In this document: piece by piece, positions 25,493-34,303 of the stretch
How the letters are laid out: each line of letters starts with the position of its first letter
How positions within the stretch are numbered: position 1 is the first letter of the stretch
NCBI GenBank assembly: GCA_965200065.1
Contig: CBDATF010000002.1
Span: 558,001 to 622,000, forward strand
Length of the DNA stretch: 64,000 nt
DNA from: Bin127 sp965200065
GTDB lineage: Bacteria; Chloroflexota; Dehalococcoidia; Lucifugimonadales; Lucifugimonadaceae
Direction: 5' to 3'
The notes under the pieces: model-generated
Told to the model about the DNA's origin: nothing
The model's input: only the letters and a program-made list of their open reading frames with translations
Databases searched by the model: none
Made by a program: the position numbers and the translations under genes

Positions 25493-26194
25493 CTAATCGT
25501 CGCTGCTCGGAGCCGCTTCAGCTTCATCCCTCTCGGCCGGTTCCGATGCTTCTGCTTCATCGACGGGCTCTTCTGCTGGCGCAGCCTCTTCTTCCGTCTC
25601 AGATGCCGAGGGCTGTTCATCGCTCGGAACGTGCAAGAAACCAAGTCTGCGATTGCGCTCCGCCACCGGATCGCGCAGCAAGCGCAACGCTTTGATCGTG
25701 GCACGAACCGTATTGACTGGATTATTGCCGCCGTAGGTCTTCGACAATACGTCCTGGATGCCGGCCGCTTCAATCACGGCGCGGACGCCACCGCCAGCGA
25801 TTACACCAGTTCCGGGCGCGGCCGGGAGCAACAGCACTTTGGCGCTGCCATACTTCGCCCATACCTCATGCGGTATCGTGCCCTCTTTACGGACGATGTC
25901 AAGCATCGCACGCTCGGCGTTCTGGCGACCCTTTCGCACTGCGTCAGGCACCGACTCGGCCTTGCCCAGCGCGGCGCCTACTCGGCCGTTATGGTCGCCA
26001 ACGACCATCATGACGCTGAACGATAGATTTCGACCGCCCTTAACCACTTTTGAAACGCGGCGAATCTTAACTGCGCGCTCGAAAAGCTCTGGCCCTTCTT
26101 GCGCTTCCTCGCGTCGCTGACGACGACGTGATCGACCACCGCGACGGTCGCCATCAGACCGTCGGTCGCGGAAATTCCTCGATGCCGTTACCAT
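25493..26194 (-). CDS. rpsE: 30S ribosomal protein uS5 with acidic C-terminal tail
   Basis: 233 residues against a usual 160-170. The core is standard: VKIRRVSKVVKGGRNLSFSV, AAPGTGVIAGGGVRAVIE and NPVNTVRATIKAL. The N-terminus is extended by an Arg-rich segment of about 35 residues. The C-terminus carries about 45 residues dominated by Glu, Ala, Ser and Asp, so the protein has opposite charge at its two ends. uS5 contributes to decoding fidelity and mRNA unwinding. The tail has no assigned role. Confidence 0.97.
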   Translation of the reverse strand: MVTASRNFRDRRSDGDRRGGRSRRRQRREEAQEGPELFERAVKIRRVSKVVKGGRNLSFSVMMVVGDHNGRVGAALGKAESVPDAVRKGRQNAERAMLDIVRKEGTIPHEVWAKYGSAKVLLLPAAPGTGVIAGGGVRAVIEAAGIQDVLSKTYGGNNPVNTVRATIKALRLLRDPVAERNRRLGFLHVPSDEQPSASETEEEAAPAEEPVDEAEASEPAERDEAEAAPSSDD

Positions 26195-26196
26195 GC

Positions 26197-26556
26197 TTAA
26201 AAATCTAACCCTTCCGCACGTGCAGCGTCAGCCAATGCCTTCACTCGCCCGTGATATCGATATCCTCCGCGGTCAAATACAACTCGGTTGATGCCATGTT
26301 CAAGTGCACGTCTCGCAATCGCAGCGCCTACTCCCTGAGCATCAGCAATCTTACCCTCGCTATCGCCATGACCGTTCTCGATCGAGGATGCGCTGACCAG
26401 AGTATGACCGACACTGTCGTCGATCACCTGGGCATAAATCTGTTTGTTGCTGCGGAAAACCGACAGACGCGGTCTTCCGTCATCGCCCATGACTCGCCGG
26501 CGTACGCGGCGATGGCGAATCCAGCGAGGACGATTGTCAAACTTACGGTTAGCCAT
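26197..26556 (-). CDS. rplR: 50S ribosomal protein uL18
   Basis: 119 residues from the ATG at 26556, with GGGAGG about 11 nt upstream. A GTG further up (26577) would overlap rplF and add seven atypical residues. Family sequences: RRRVMGDDGRPRLSVFRSNKQIYAQVI, GAAIARRALEHGINRVVFDRGGYRYHGRVKALA. uL18 binds 5S rRNA. It lies between rplF (7 nt away) and rpsE. Confidence 0.96.
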   Translation of the reverse strand: MANRKFDNRPRWIRHRRVRRRVMGDDGRPRLSVFRSNKQIYAQVIDDSVGHTLVSASSIENGHGDSEGKIADAQGVGAAIARRALEHGINRVVFDRGGYRYHGRVKALADAARAEGLDF

Positions 26557-26563
26557 GTCTCGA

Positions 26564-27133
26564 TTAGCCTCCCACACCTGCCACTGTCTTGCCGGCTCGC
26601 AGGTTCAACTGCTCATTTTCATACGCAATGCCGAAGAGCGGAACGCGCCCGGCCTTGCTCTGAAATCGACTCGGCTTGCGAACTTTGCGGATGTTTGCCG
26701 CCTGCTGTCCTACATGCTGCTTGTTGGGACCAGTGACGATGATGATCGTGTTGCGGTCAACCGTCAACTGATTGTCGCCAATCGGCTCGATCGGAACCGG
26801 ATGCGAATAACCCGCGCTCAACTCGAGATTGCTTCCCTGCTGAGTCGCACGATAACCAGTCCCGTACATGATCAAACGCTTCGTAAAGCCTTCGGTAACG
26901 CCGACAACCATATTGTTGATGAGGCTACGCACGAGGCCATGCAGGGAGCGCTGGTCTACCGTGTCGTTAGAACGGGTCACGGTTATCTCTGAGCCATTCA
27001 CTTCAACAGTGATGCCGTTGTGGATCTCCTGCTGCAGTTCGCCCAATCGGCCCTTTACCGTAATGGTGCTGCCATTCAATTTGACTTCAACACCACTCGG
27101 CACTGGGATCGGCTTTATACCTACTCTTGACAC
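26564..27133 (-). CDS. rplF: 50S ribosomal protein uL6
   Basis: 189 residues. MSRVGIKPIPVPSGVEV at the start, an L6 repeat with VTEGFTKRLIMYGTGYRA, and the late VTGPNKQHVGQQAANIRKVRKP are diagnostic. A C-terminal extension of about ten residues (KTVAGVGG) is present. uL6 sits near the factor-binding site of the 50S subunit. Confidence 0.97.
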   Translation of the reverse strand: MSRVGIKPIPVPSGVEVKLNGSTITVKGRLGELQQEIHNGITVEVNGSEITVTRSNDTVDQRSLHGLVRSLINNMVVGVTEGFTKRLIMYGTGYRATQQGSNLELSAGYSHPVPIEPIGDNQLTVDRNTIIIVTGPNKQHVGQQAANIRKVRKPSRFQSKAGRVPLFGIAYENEQLNLRAGKTVAGVGG

Positions 27134-27172
27134 TTCAATCTGTTCCGCTTCTATTTCGCAAGCTGTTTCAAA

Positions 27173-27574
27173 TCACCAAACGTAGAAAAGCAGTTCGCCG
27201 CCCACTCCAGAGCGACGCGCCTGATCAGCCGTCATCACTCCTTTAGAGGTAGACATGAATGCTACGCCTCGACCTCCGAAGTAACGCGGTATCTCGCTTC
27301 TGCCGACGTAAACGCGGCGTCCGGGTTTGCTGACACGTTTCAGTCCGGTAATGACCGATTCATCAGTGTCCTCGTAGTAACGCAACGTCACTTCGAAGTC
27401 GGCTTGTACGCCGTCGCGACGCGTCTGCACTGCAGATATGAAGCCCTCGTCGCGCATTAGGCGCAACAGGGAACGCTTCATCTTTGAGTGCGGAATAAGC
27501 ACCGAATCGTGATGTGACATCACCGCGTTTCGGATCCGCGTCAGCATGTCAGATATTGGGTCAGTAACCGGCAT
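27173..27574 (-). CDS. rpsH: 30S ribosomal protein uS8
   Basis: 133 residues, standard length. MPVTDPISDMLTRIRNAV, FEVTLRYYEDTDESVI and the C-terminal VAFMSTSKGVMTADQARRSGVGGELLFYVW are typical. uS8 binds 16S helix 21 and, in E. coli, spc-operon mRNA. Between rpsN and rplF. Confidence 0.97.
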   Translation of the reverse strand: MPVTDPISDMLTRIRNAVMSHHDSVLIPHSKMKRSLLRLMRDEGFISAVQTRRDGVQADFEVTLRYYEDTDESVITGLKRVSKPGRRVYVGRSEIPRYFGGRGVAFMSTSKGVMTADQARRSGVGGELLFYVW

Positions 27575-27607
27575 ATTTCCTAATTCCCGCCGTCGCTTCG
27601 CAATCGG

Positions 27608-27913
27608 CTACAGGCTAGCCTTGCGAATGCCTGGCAAGTTTCCTAAAAGCGCTTGTTCTCGAAATACGATCCGACACATGCCGAAGAACCGGATGTAACC
27701 ACGCGGACGCCCGGTGGCGAAACAGCGGTTTCGGCGGCGTATCGGGCTGGAGTTCTTGGGTAGCAGATGCAAGGTTCGTCGCGCTTCTAACTGTTGTTCA
27801 AACGAAACCTTAGGATCGTTCGCTATGCGCTTCAATTCAGCACGCTGGCGCGCATACTTACGCACCATCTGTGCCCGCTTCTTTTCACGTTCGATTATCG
27901 CTTTTCGAGCCAT
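27608..27913 (-). CDS. rpsN: 30S ribosomal protein uS14, long zinc-free form
   Basis: 101 residues, the long C- type. MARKAIIEREKKRAQMVRKY at the start and RNRCFATGRPRGYIRFFGMC near the end show single cysteines instead of the paired CxxC motifs of the short zinc form. Located between rplE and rpsH as expected. Confidence 0.96.
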   Translation of the reverse strand: MARKAIIEREKKRAQMVRKYARQRAELKRIANDPKVSFEQQLEARRTLHLLPKNSSPIRRRNRCFATGRPRGYIRFFGMCRIVFREQALLGNLPGIRKASL

Positions 27914-27982
27914 GTCTTCTCGATCTTGTTAATTTGTACTTCGTATTTGAGCTGTCAGCAGGTCAATTCAATCGGCGATGAA

Positions 27983-28564
27983 TCACGATTGCCGCGTCGC
28001 AAACGGCATGCCCAGCAACTCAAGCAACCGCCGCCCTTCCTCATCGGTACGAGCCGTCGTCACGATAACGACCTGCAAACCGCGCAGGCGGTCTATTTGA
28101 TTGTAGTCAATCTCCGGGAAAACTACCTGCTCAGTCAGTCCGAGAGCATAGTTTCCATTGCCGTCAAACGAGTTACGGCTGGTCCCCCGGAAGTCGCGTA
28201 CCCTCGGCAACGCGATGTTGACCAGGCGGTCATAGAACTGCCACATGCGATGTGAACGCAACGTCACCGACGCGCCGACCGGCACTCCCTCGCGGAGCTT
28301 GAAGTTCGCGATCGACTTCTTGGCGCGATTCACGATCGGCTTCTGTCCCGTTATCGTCGCCAAGTCGCTGGTTGCTGCGTCGATGGCGTTCGAGTTGTCC
28401 AGCGCCTCGGCCAGTCCGATGTTGACAATCATCCTTTCGAGATTGGGCAGTTGCAGCGGATTGGTGTATCCGAACTCGCGCGTCAATACGGGAATGACTT
28501 CGGAGCGATAGCGCGACAGCAGTCGCGGCATTGAAAGAGTGGAACTTCCGTTTGTTTCAGCCAT
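27983..28564 (-). CDS. rplE: 50S ribosomal protein uL5
   Basis: 193 residues from ATG at 28564, which overlaps the last 8 nt of rplX (ATGGCTGA). The longer frame to 28612 would read deep into rplX and is unlikely. Family motifs: LERMIVNIGLAEALDNSNAID, TGQKPIVNRAKKSIANFKLREG, RDFRGTSRNSFDGNGNYALG and FPEIDYNQIDRLRGLQVVIV. uL5 binds 5S rRNA. The overlap implies coupled translation with uL24. Confidence 0.95.
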   Translation of the reverse strand: MAETNGSSTLSMPRLLSRYRSEVIPVLTREFGYTNPLQLPNLERMIVNIGLAEALDNSNAIDAATSDLATITGQKPIVNRAKKSIANFKLREGVPVGASVTLRSHRMWQFYDRLVNIALPRVRDFRGTSRNSFDGNGNYALGLTEQVVFPEIDYNQIDRLRGLQVVIVTTARTDEEGRRLLELLGMPFATRQS

Positions 28565-28868
28565 CTCGCGAGCCTCTAACCATTCGTACCCGAGTGCCGT
28601 CTTCAAGTTCACGCCAGCGGACGCGTCCTACTTCGCCGGTATCAGCATCGACGAGAACGACGTTCGATATATGTATCGATGCCTCGCCTTCGATGATGCC
28701 GGTCTGTATCACGCCGCTGCGTCTTCCCATGTGACGCTTGACGATGTTCACTCCCTCTATGAAGACGCGTTGCTTCTTGAGGTTGACCTGAATCACCTCG
28801 CCGCGGGCGCCTTTGTCTTTGCCGGAGACCACCATCACGGTGTCCCCTCTTCTGATCTTGTTGGGCAT
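28557..28868 (-). CDS. rplX: 50S ribosomal protein uL24
   Basis: 103 residues. The KOW motif appears as RRGDTVMVVSGKDKGARGEVI, followed by FIEGVNIVKRHMG. uL24 is one of two initiator proteins of 50S assembly. It lies 11 nt after rplN and overlaps rplE. Confidence 0.97.
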   Translation of the reverse strand: MPNKIRRGDTVMVVSGKDKGARGEVIQVNLKKQRVFIEGVNIVKRHMGRRSGVIQTGIIEGEASIHISNVVLVDADTGEVGRVRWRELEDGTRVRMVRGSRDG

Positions 28869-28879
28869 TTGATTTCTAA

Positions 28880-29248
28880 CTACAGAACTTCTGGTGCTAA
28901 CGAAACTATGCGGTTGAACTCTTTTTCACGCAGCTCGCGTGCCACCGGACCGAAGATGCGCGTTCCGCGCGGATTGCCGTCTTCGGCCACAATGACGCAA
29001 GCATTGTCGTCAAACTTGATGTACGACCCATCCAGCCGGCGATACTCTTTCGCCGTCCGCACGATAACGGCGCGCACGACTTCATGCATTCCGACGGTGC
29101 CACCGGGTTGGGCATCCTTGACGGCACAGGTGATGATGTCACCCAAGCCGGCATAGCGACGGTTGCTAGAGCCGGCCATGTTGATGCAGAGCACCTCGCG
29201 GGCGCCCGAATTGTCGGCAACTCGCAAACGCGATTCTCGCTGGATCAC
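28880..29248 (-). CDS. rplN: 50S ribosomal protein uL14
   Basis: 122 residues, the exact usual length. RLRVADNSGAREVLCINMAG and the C-terminal FGPVARELREKEFNRIVSLAPEVL are diagnostic. It begins with GTG, which overlaps the rpsQ stop as GTGA (29245-29248), so translation is probably coupled. Confidence 0.97.
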   Translation of the reverse strand: MIQRESRLRVADNSGAREVLCINMAGSSNRRYAGLGDIITCAVKDAQPGGTVGMHEVVRAVIVRTAKEYRRLDGSYIKFDDNACVIVAEDGNPRGTRIFGPVARELREKEFNRIVSLAPEVL

Positions 29249-29562
29249 TGCCCGTCTCCTATCGCTACATCCTGTTGATCGATCTCGCTCGGGGCATCAT
29301 CCGGATCAACAACGTCTACCCGGTCGATGATCCGGCGAAGTCGCCAACGCTTCGTCTTCGACAACGGGCGGTGCTCCTCGATGACCACCCGGTCGCCGAT
29401 GGAAGCCTCGTTGTGCTCATCATGCGCTACGAACTTCGTGATGCGACGACGATTGCGCTTATATACCTGATGTCGCTGCAACCACGAATAGGCAACGACT
29501 ATCGTCTTGTCGTTCTTGTCGCGTATCACCGTGCCGGTGCGCGTCTTGCGTCTGTTTTCCAT
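29245..29562 (-). CDS. rpsQ: 30S ribosomal protein uS17
   Basis: 105 residues. MENRRKTRTGTVIRDKNDKT, KFVAHDEHNEASIGDRVVI and the RPLSKTKRWRLRRI end of the core are typical. A C-terminal extension of about 20 acidic/polar residues follows. Between rpmC and rplN; the stop overlaps the rplN GTG. Confidence 0.97.
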   Translation of the reverse strand: MENRRKTRTGTVIRDKNDKTIVVAYSWLQRHQVYKRNRRRITKFVAHDEHNEASIGDRVVIEEHRPLSKTKRWRLRRIIDRVDVVDPDDAPSEIDQQDVAIGDGQ

Positions 29563-29619
29563 CTGTATCAGTAATTCCTAAATCGACGATCTATCGTCCA
29601 GTGCAACTGGTTTAATCAA

Positions 29620-29838
29620 CTACGAACCTTGCTCCAACTCCAGCATTTCGACAATCTGTCGCTCGCGAATGACGGTGCGGATGCGCGCAATCGTTCGGCG
29701 CGTATCGCGCAGCGCGTTTGTATTGGTCAATTGACGCGTCGTCTTCTGGAAGCGCAGATTCATCAGAGCCCGCTCCTGCTCGAACAGTTCACGGTAGAGC
29801 TCTGTGTTGGTCAACTCTCTAACTTCAGTGATGTGCAT
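29620..29838 (-). CDS. rpmC: 50S ribosomal protein uL29
   Basis: 72 residues forming a helical hairpin: VRELTNTELYRELFEQERALMNLRFQ, then LRDTRRTIARIRTVIRER, both typical of uL29. It lies near the exit tunnel where trigger factor docks. Standard position between rplP and rpsQ. Confidence 0.96.
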   Translation of the reverse strand: MHITEVRELTNTELYRELFEQERALMNLRFQKTTRQLTNTNALRDTRRTIARIRTVIRERQIVEMLELEQGS

Positions 29839-29876
29839 TTTTCAGATACCTGGGATATGACGGTGCAATCGAACGG

Positions 29877-30293
29877 TTACAGTTCGTCAGCCCGCGAAAC
29901 GATCTTTACGGGAACGGGCAGCTTGGCACCTGCACGTCGCAACGCCTCGCGTGCCGCATCTTCAGACACGTCGGCGATTTCATAAACAATTCGACCGCGT
30001 TTCACGGGTGCTACCCAGTACTCGACGGCTCCCTTGCCGCCACCCATACGCGTCTCTGCCGGACGTGACGAGACGGGCTTGTCAGGGAAGATGCGAATCC
30101 AGACTTGACCGCCACGTTGCACGTAACCGGTGATGGCACGTCGTCCCGACTCGATCTGCCGTGATGAGATCCAGCTCGCTTCCATGGCCTTCAATCCGTA
30201 GTCGCCGAATGCCAGCTTGCTGCCGCGATTCGATACGCCGCGCATCTTGCCACGCTGCTGCTTGCGGTACTTAGTTCTCCTCGGTTGTAGCAT
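29877..30293 (-). CDS. rplP: 50S ribosomal protein uL16
   Basis: 138 residues. MLQPRRTKYRKQQRGKMRG, RAITGYVQRGGQVWIRIFPD and RMGGGKGAVEYWVAPVKRGRI are diagnostic. uL16 is needed late in 50S assembly and contacts A-site tRNA. Between rpsC and rpmC. Confidence 0.97.
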   Translation of the reverse strand: MLQPRRTKYRKQQRGKMRGVSNRGSKLAFGDYGLKAMEASWISSRQIESGRRAITGYVQRGGQVWIRIFPDKPVSSRPAETRMGGGKGAVEYWVAPVKRGRIVYEIADVSEDAAREALRRAGAKLPVPVKIVSRADEL

Positions 30294-30360
30294 CTCTATG
30301 AACCTCTAATCGGGATCTGGATAACGTCGCATCGAAGCGAAGCCATCTCAAGTCAAGTCC

Positions 30361-31074
30361 TCAGCGAAGGTGCCGCTGTGCGCGCCCCAAACCTATCGGT
30401 GAAACTCCGCTCGTGCCGCGGCCGCGCTTTGGACGACCATCGACCGGCATGTCGCCAGTGAATATCCATACTTTGATGCCAATCACGCCGAACGTGGTAT
30501 TCGCCTCGGAGATGGCAAAATCGATCTTGGCCCGCAATGTGTGCAGAGGAACTCGACCTTCCATCTGCTTGTCGACACGTGCGATCTCGGCACCGCCCAG
30601 ACGTCCGGAGACGACGACCTTGATGCCTTCGGCGCCGGCATCCATTGTGCGCTGCATAGCCATGCGAACGGCACGGCGATAGGGCATGCGTCGCTCTAAC
30701 TGCTCCGCAAGGCTCGCGCCGACTAACTTGGCATCGAGATCCGGGGCCTTGATTTCGTTTGCCGATATGCTCACCCGCTTACGTGTCGCCCGTTCAATCC
30801 GGTTCCTCAACGCATCGATGCGCTGACCGTTTCGGCCGATGATGATGCCAGGTCGGTTCGTGAATACGTTGATGCTCATCTCGCCGCCGCCACGATCGAT
30901 ATCGACGCGCGATATCGCACCTTCAGTCTCGTATTCATCAGCCACGATCCGCCGAATTCGGTAATCTTGCCGAACCAGATTGCGGTATCCCTTAGCATTG
31001 CCGGCAAACCAGTTTGAACGCCATTCGGCCGAAACGCCGAGGCGGAAACCTATCGGATGTGTCTTCTGTCCCAT
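30361..31074 (-). CDS. rpsC: 30S ribosomal protein uS3
   Basis: 237 residues. MGQKTHPIGFRLGVSAEWRS, a KH domain with VFTNRPGIIIGRNGQRIDALR, and the C-terminal domain with RRMPYRRAVRMAMQRTMDAG and GIKVWIFTGDMP. uS3 lines the mRNA entry channel. Between rplV and rplP. Confidence 0.97.
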   Translation of the reverse strand: MGQKTHPIGFRLGVSAEWRSNWFAGNAKGYRNLVRQDYRIRRIVADEYETEGAISRVDIDRGGGEMSINVFTNRPGIIIGRNGQRIDALRNRIERATRKRVSISANEIKAPDLDAKLVGASLAEQLERRMPYRRAVRMAMQRTMDAGAEGIKVVVSGRLGGAEIARVDKQMEGRVPLHTLRAKIDFAISEANTTFGVIGIKVWIFTGDMPVDGRPKRGRGTSGVSPIGLGRAQRHLR

Positions 31075-31122
31075 TAGTTATCCGATCAACCGAAGCAGAT
31101 GCCTCGACTTCATTACTAGAAC

Positions 31123-31452
31123 CTAACCTTCGTCTACCTCAATTGTGATATGCGATGTCGGACGATTGAATGCCCCGGCGCGCCCGCGTGCCTTAGGACG
31201 GAAACGACGCATCGTGACTGACTTATCAGCGACAATGCGCTTTATCACCAGCGAATCGCGATCTTGCAGGTCGTTGTTCTCAGCATTGGCCGCGGCCGAA
31301 TGCAGCACCTTGTAGATCTCACGCGCGCTGGGAGTAGTCATGTAACGCAGATACGCAAGCGCGTCGTCAACGTTCTTGCCGCGCACTTCGTCCATCACAA
31401 GCCTCAGCTTGTGAACCGATATACCGACATTTTTGGCTCTCGCGATCGCCAT
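31123..31452 (-). CDS. rplV: 50S ribosomal protein uL22
   Basis: 109 residues. The core is clear (KLRLVMDEVRGKNVDDALAYL, HSAAANAENN) and the C-terminal hairpin MRRFRPKARGRAGAFNRPTSH narrows the exit tunnel. It starts 12 nt after rpsS. Confidence 0.97.
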   Translation of the reverse strand: MAIARAKNVGISVHKLRLVMDEVRGKNVDDALAYLRYMTTPSAREIYKVLHSAAANAENNDLQDRDSLVIKRIVADKSVTMRRFRPKARGRAGAFNRPTSHITIEVDEG

Positions 31453-31464
31453 CGCATCAATTCC

Positions 31465-31728
31465 TCAACGATTCCCAGAGTGGGAGCGGAACACACGCGT
31501 CGCGGCAAACTCGCCCAGACGGTGCCCAACCATGTTTTCAGTTACCAAAACCGGCACGAAGGTGCGACCGTTATGCACCGCGAAGGTCAACCCAACCATG
31601 TCTGGCATGATCGTAGAGGCACGTGCCCACGTGCGGATGGCCCCACGTGATGACTGGCTGCGCGCACGCTGAACCTTCTTCATCAACTTAGGGTCTATAA
31701 ACGGTCCCTTTTTGACTGATCTACTCAT
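31465..31728 (-). CDS. rpsS: 30S ribosomal protein uS19
   Basis: 87 residues. MSRSVKKGPFIDPKLMKKVQ, IRTWARASTIMPDMVGLTF and VTENMVGHRLGEFAATRVF are diagnostic. uS19 lies in the 30S head beside uS13. Between rplB and rplV. Confidence 0.97.
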   Translation of the reverse strand: MSRSVKKGPFIDPKLMKKVQRARSQSSRGAIRTWARASTIMPDMVGLTFAVHNGRTFVPVLVTENMVGHRLGEFAATRVFRSHSGNR

Positions 31729-31773
31729 ATGTCGACTCTGCTATCTATTTCGTCGCTGATTTAAATCCGCTCT

Positions 31774-32601
31774 CTAACGCTGGTCGCGACGACGGCGGAT
31801 AAACTTGCTCGTTCGCTTGTTGCGGCGGGTCTTGTAACCGAGCGTCGGCTTGCCCCAAGGCGTCTTGGGAGTAGAGAACCCGATACCGGACCTACCTTCA
31901 CCACCACCGTGCGGGTGGGCATTCGGCGCCATCGCCGTGCCACGCACGCTTGGACGCTTGCCGCGATGACGGGATCGCCCAGCCTTGCCCAACTTGATGT
32001 TCTTGTGGTCAGGATTGGAAACGACACCTATCGTCGCGCGACACTCTTGACGCACCTGTCGCATCTCGCCAGAGGGCAGTCGCAGAAGTGTAAATGCGCC
32101 TTCATGCGCCATAACCTGAGCGCCAGTGCCCGCGCCTTTGGCGAGCTGGCCTCCACTGCCAGGAGTCATCTCGATGTTGTGAACCAGCGTTCCTTGCGGA
32201 ATGCTCATCAGCGGCTTGGCGTTGCCGGGAAGGTCTGGAACCTCCGGACCAGCCTCGACCTTGCGTCCGATAGTCAGACCTTGCGGTGCGACGATGTATG
32301 ACTTCTGCCCATCTTCGTAACGGATAAGCGCAATGCGTGCGCTGCGATTGGGGTCGTACTCGATCGCCAATACTTCCGCTGCGCCGCTGCGAGTGCGCTT
32401 GAAGTCGACCATCCGATAGCGACGCTTATGCCCGCCGCCACGACGTCGAACGGTGATGCGACCCTTATTGTTCCGACCCGCTTTCTTAGTCAGCGGAGCG
32501 AGCAACGACTTCTCAGGTCGCTTCTTTGTGATATCGCCAAAATCGTCTACAACGTTGTTGCGACGTCCTGGCGAGGTTGGCTTATGTTCCTTCAAAGGCA
32601 T
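31774..32601 (-). CDS. rplB: 50S ribosomal protein uL2
   Basis: 275 residues, the standard length. The peptidyl-transferase-proximal segment NAHPHGGGEGRSGIG is intact, as are GRNNKGRITVRRRGGGHKRR and KTPWGKPTLGYKTRRNKRT. uL2 is essential for subunit association and peptidyl transfer. Between rplW and rpsS. Confidence 0.98.
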   Translation of the reverse strand: MPLKEHKPTSPGRRNNVVDDFGDITKKRPEKSLLAPLTKKAGRNNKGRITVRRRGGGHKRRYRMVDFKRTRSGAAEVLAIEYDPNRSARIALIRYEDGQKSYIVAPQGLTIGRKVEAGPEVPDLPGNAKPLMSIPQGTLVHNIEMTPGSGGQLAKGAGTGAQVMAHEGAFTLLRLPSGEMRQVRQECRATIGVVSNPDHKNIKLGKAGRSRHRGKRPSVRGTAMAPNAHPHGGGEGRSGIGFSTPKTPWGKPTLGYKTRRNKRTSKFIRRRRDQR

Positions 32602-32619
32602 ATCGTATGAGCCTGTAGA

Positions 32620-32904
32620 TTATGCACCTTCAAACAGTACGATCGTATCGCCTGGCGCTAACGTGACGATGGCGCGCTTGCTGTCAGGGCGTTTCTTCTC
32701 GCGGAATCCCCGTCGCTTCATCTTGCCGCGACGGCGATAGGTGTTGACCGAAACCACTTTCACATTGAATGCCCACTCGACTGAGCGCGCAATGTCGTAT
32801 TTCGTGGCCTTCATATCGACCTCGAACACGTAACGGTTCTGCTCATTGAGCAAGGTCGACTTTTCGGTGATGACCGGTCTCTGAAGCACTCTCGCTATCT
32901 TCAT
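32620..32904 (-). CDS. rplW: 50S ribosomal protein uL23
   Basis: 94 residues. LQRPVITEKSTLLNEQNRYVF and VNTYRRRGKMKRRGFREKKRP match uL23, the exit-site docking platform for trigger factor and SRP. Its ATG overlaps the rplD stop by 4 nt (32901-32904), indicating coupled translation. Confidence 0.97.
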   Translation of the reverse strand: MKIARVLQRPVITEKSTLLNEQNRYVFEVDMKATKYDIARSVEWAFNVKVVSVNTYRRRGKMKRRGFREKKRPDSKRAIVTLAPGDTIVLFEGA

Positions 32905-33551
32905 GCCGCAACCTCCTCGGCGACCTTTGCATCGTTCCAGAGATGCTCGATCCGGGCAACCGCGCCGCGCGTGACAATGACGTTAGCCGCGGCGGTTACC
33001 CCAACCGCGTTCAGGTTGTCAGCGTAAGTGACTTCTACACCCGATGCACCTCTAACGGAGAGCACTACGGCCGGATCGTTCGCCTCGACAACCAGCAACG
33101 TCTTTCCAATGATGCCCAGAGCATCGATCAGATCAACCACACTGCGGGTGCGTGGCGCATCCAGTTCAAACTCGTCCAGAACCGTCAATCGCTCTTCGCG
33201 CACCTTATCGCTCAGCGCAACGCGTAGAGCATGCACACGCATCTTCTTCGGTATTCGCTGACGATAGCTTCGGGCGTGCGGACCGAATATGACGCCACCG
33301 CCTACCATCGTGGGCGACTTGCGGCTGCCGACACGGGCGCGCCCACTGTGCTTCTGACCACGCAACTTGCGGGTCGAATATGAAACTTGGCCACGCGTCT
33401 TGGTCTCGTGAGTGCCTTGACGGCGATTGGCCAGCTGGGCTACAACCACCTGTTGCAACAGACTGTCATTAGACGCCGTGCCCCAGACGCGCGCGCTCAA
33501 TTCGACGCTGCCAACGTCGTCGCCGTGTCGATTTTTAACTGAAATATCCAT
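32901..33551 (-). CDS. rplD: 50S ribosomal protein uL4
   Basis: 216 residues. QGTHETKTRGQVSYSTRKLRG and the tunnel-loop region GRARVGSRKSPTMVGGGVIFGP are typical, as is KMRVHALRVALSDK. In E. coli uL4 also represses the S10 operon; I cannot see a matching leader here. Between rplC and rplW. Confidence 0.97.
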   Translation of the reverse strand: MDISVKNRHGDDVGSVELSARVWGTASNDSLLQQVVVAQLANRRQGTHETKTRGQVSYSTRKLRGQKHSGRARVGSRKSPTMVGGGVIFGPHARSYRQRIPKKMRVHALRVALSDKVREERLTVLDEFELDAPRTRSVVDLIDALGIIGKTLLVVEANDPAVVLSVRGASGVEVTYADNLNAVGVTAAANVIVTRGAVARIEHLWNDAKVAEEVAA

Positions 33552-33568
33552 CTGAATTTAACCCCTCC

Positions 33569-34252
33569 TCATCCCTGCTTTTCGATCCGTACCAGGCTGT
33601 TGCGCGCGCCTGGCACAGAGCCGGTTACTAAAATGTAATTGCTCGCCGCGTTCACGTCTGCAATCGACAGTCCCCGTGTCGTCACGGTTCGGTCGCCCAT
33701 ATGACCGGCCATCCGAGTGCCCGGCCAGACTCGGCCGGGATAGGTGCCAGCGCCTACTGAACCGGGGGCGCGATGGCGGTCCGACTGCCCGTGCGTCTTA
33801 GGGCCGCCGGCGAAACCGTGGCGTTTGACACCGCCCTGGAAGCCCTTACCCTTTGAAGTGCCCGATACCTTGATGCGGTCCCCCTTGGCAAAGACGTTAG
33901 CGCGGATCTCCTGTCCCACCTCGTATTCGCCCAGGTCGCTGACCTTGAACTCCTGCAGATGTCGATAGCTACCGTCGGCGCGTTCGAAATGTCCTCGCAA
34001 CGGCATGTTCACTTTGGTCGCACGCATAAATCCGACCTGAACCGCCTGATATGCATCACGCTGCTCCGTCTTGACCTGAGTCACAACACACGGCCCGACT
34101 TCGACCATTGTGACGGCTATCGAACGTCCGACGTCGTCGTAAATCGTCGTCATCCCGATCTTGCGACCGAGCAGACCGGGCATGGACTGCGGTGCCTCGG
34201 GAACGGCGGAATCCGGATTTCCTGATATTGTGTCTTGTTCTTGCGTAGTCAT
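33569..34252 (-). CDS. rplC: 50S ribosomal protein uL3
   Basis: 227 residues from the ATG at 34252. The conserved core starts at MPGLLGRKIGMTTIY (Met24), so either a 23-residue polar N-terminal extension exists or Met24 is the start. Neither has a strong Shine-Dalgarno. Later motifs KVSGTSKGKGFQGGVKRHGFA and GSVGAGTYPGRVWPGTRMAGH are diagnostic. uL3 helps nucleate 50S assembly. Confidence 0.95.
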   Translation of the reverse strand: MTTQEQDTISGNPDSAVPEAPQSMPGLLGRKIGMTTIYDDVGRSIAVTMVEVGPCVVTQVKTEQRDAYQAVQVGFMRATKVNMPLRGHFERADGSYRHLQEFKVSDLGEYEVGQEIRANVFAKGDRIKVSGTSKGKGFQGGVKRHGFAGGPKTHGQSDRHRAPGSVGAGTYPGRVWPGTRMAGHMGDRTVTTRGLSIADVNAASNYILVTGSVPGARNSLVRIEKQG

Positions 34253-34303
34253 TTCACGCCGTTCACATCAAAAAGCCTAGCCCTCTGAAACAAGGCCAGG
34301 CCT

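Noticed and set aside
26197..26577. Upstream GTG start for rplR
   Set aside because: It would overlap rplF and add seven atypical residues; the ATG at 26556 has a good GGGAGG.
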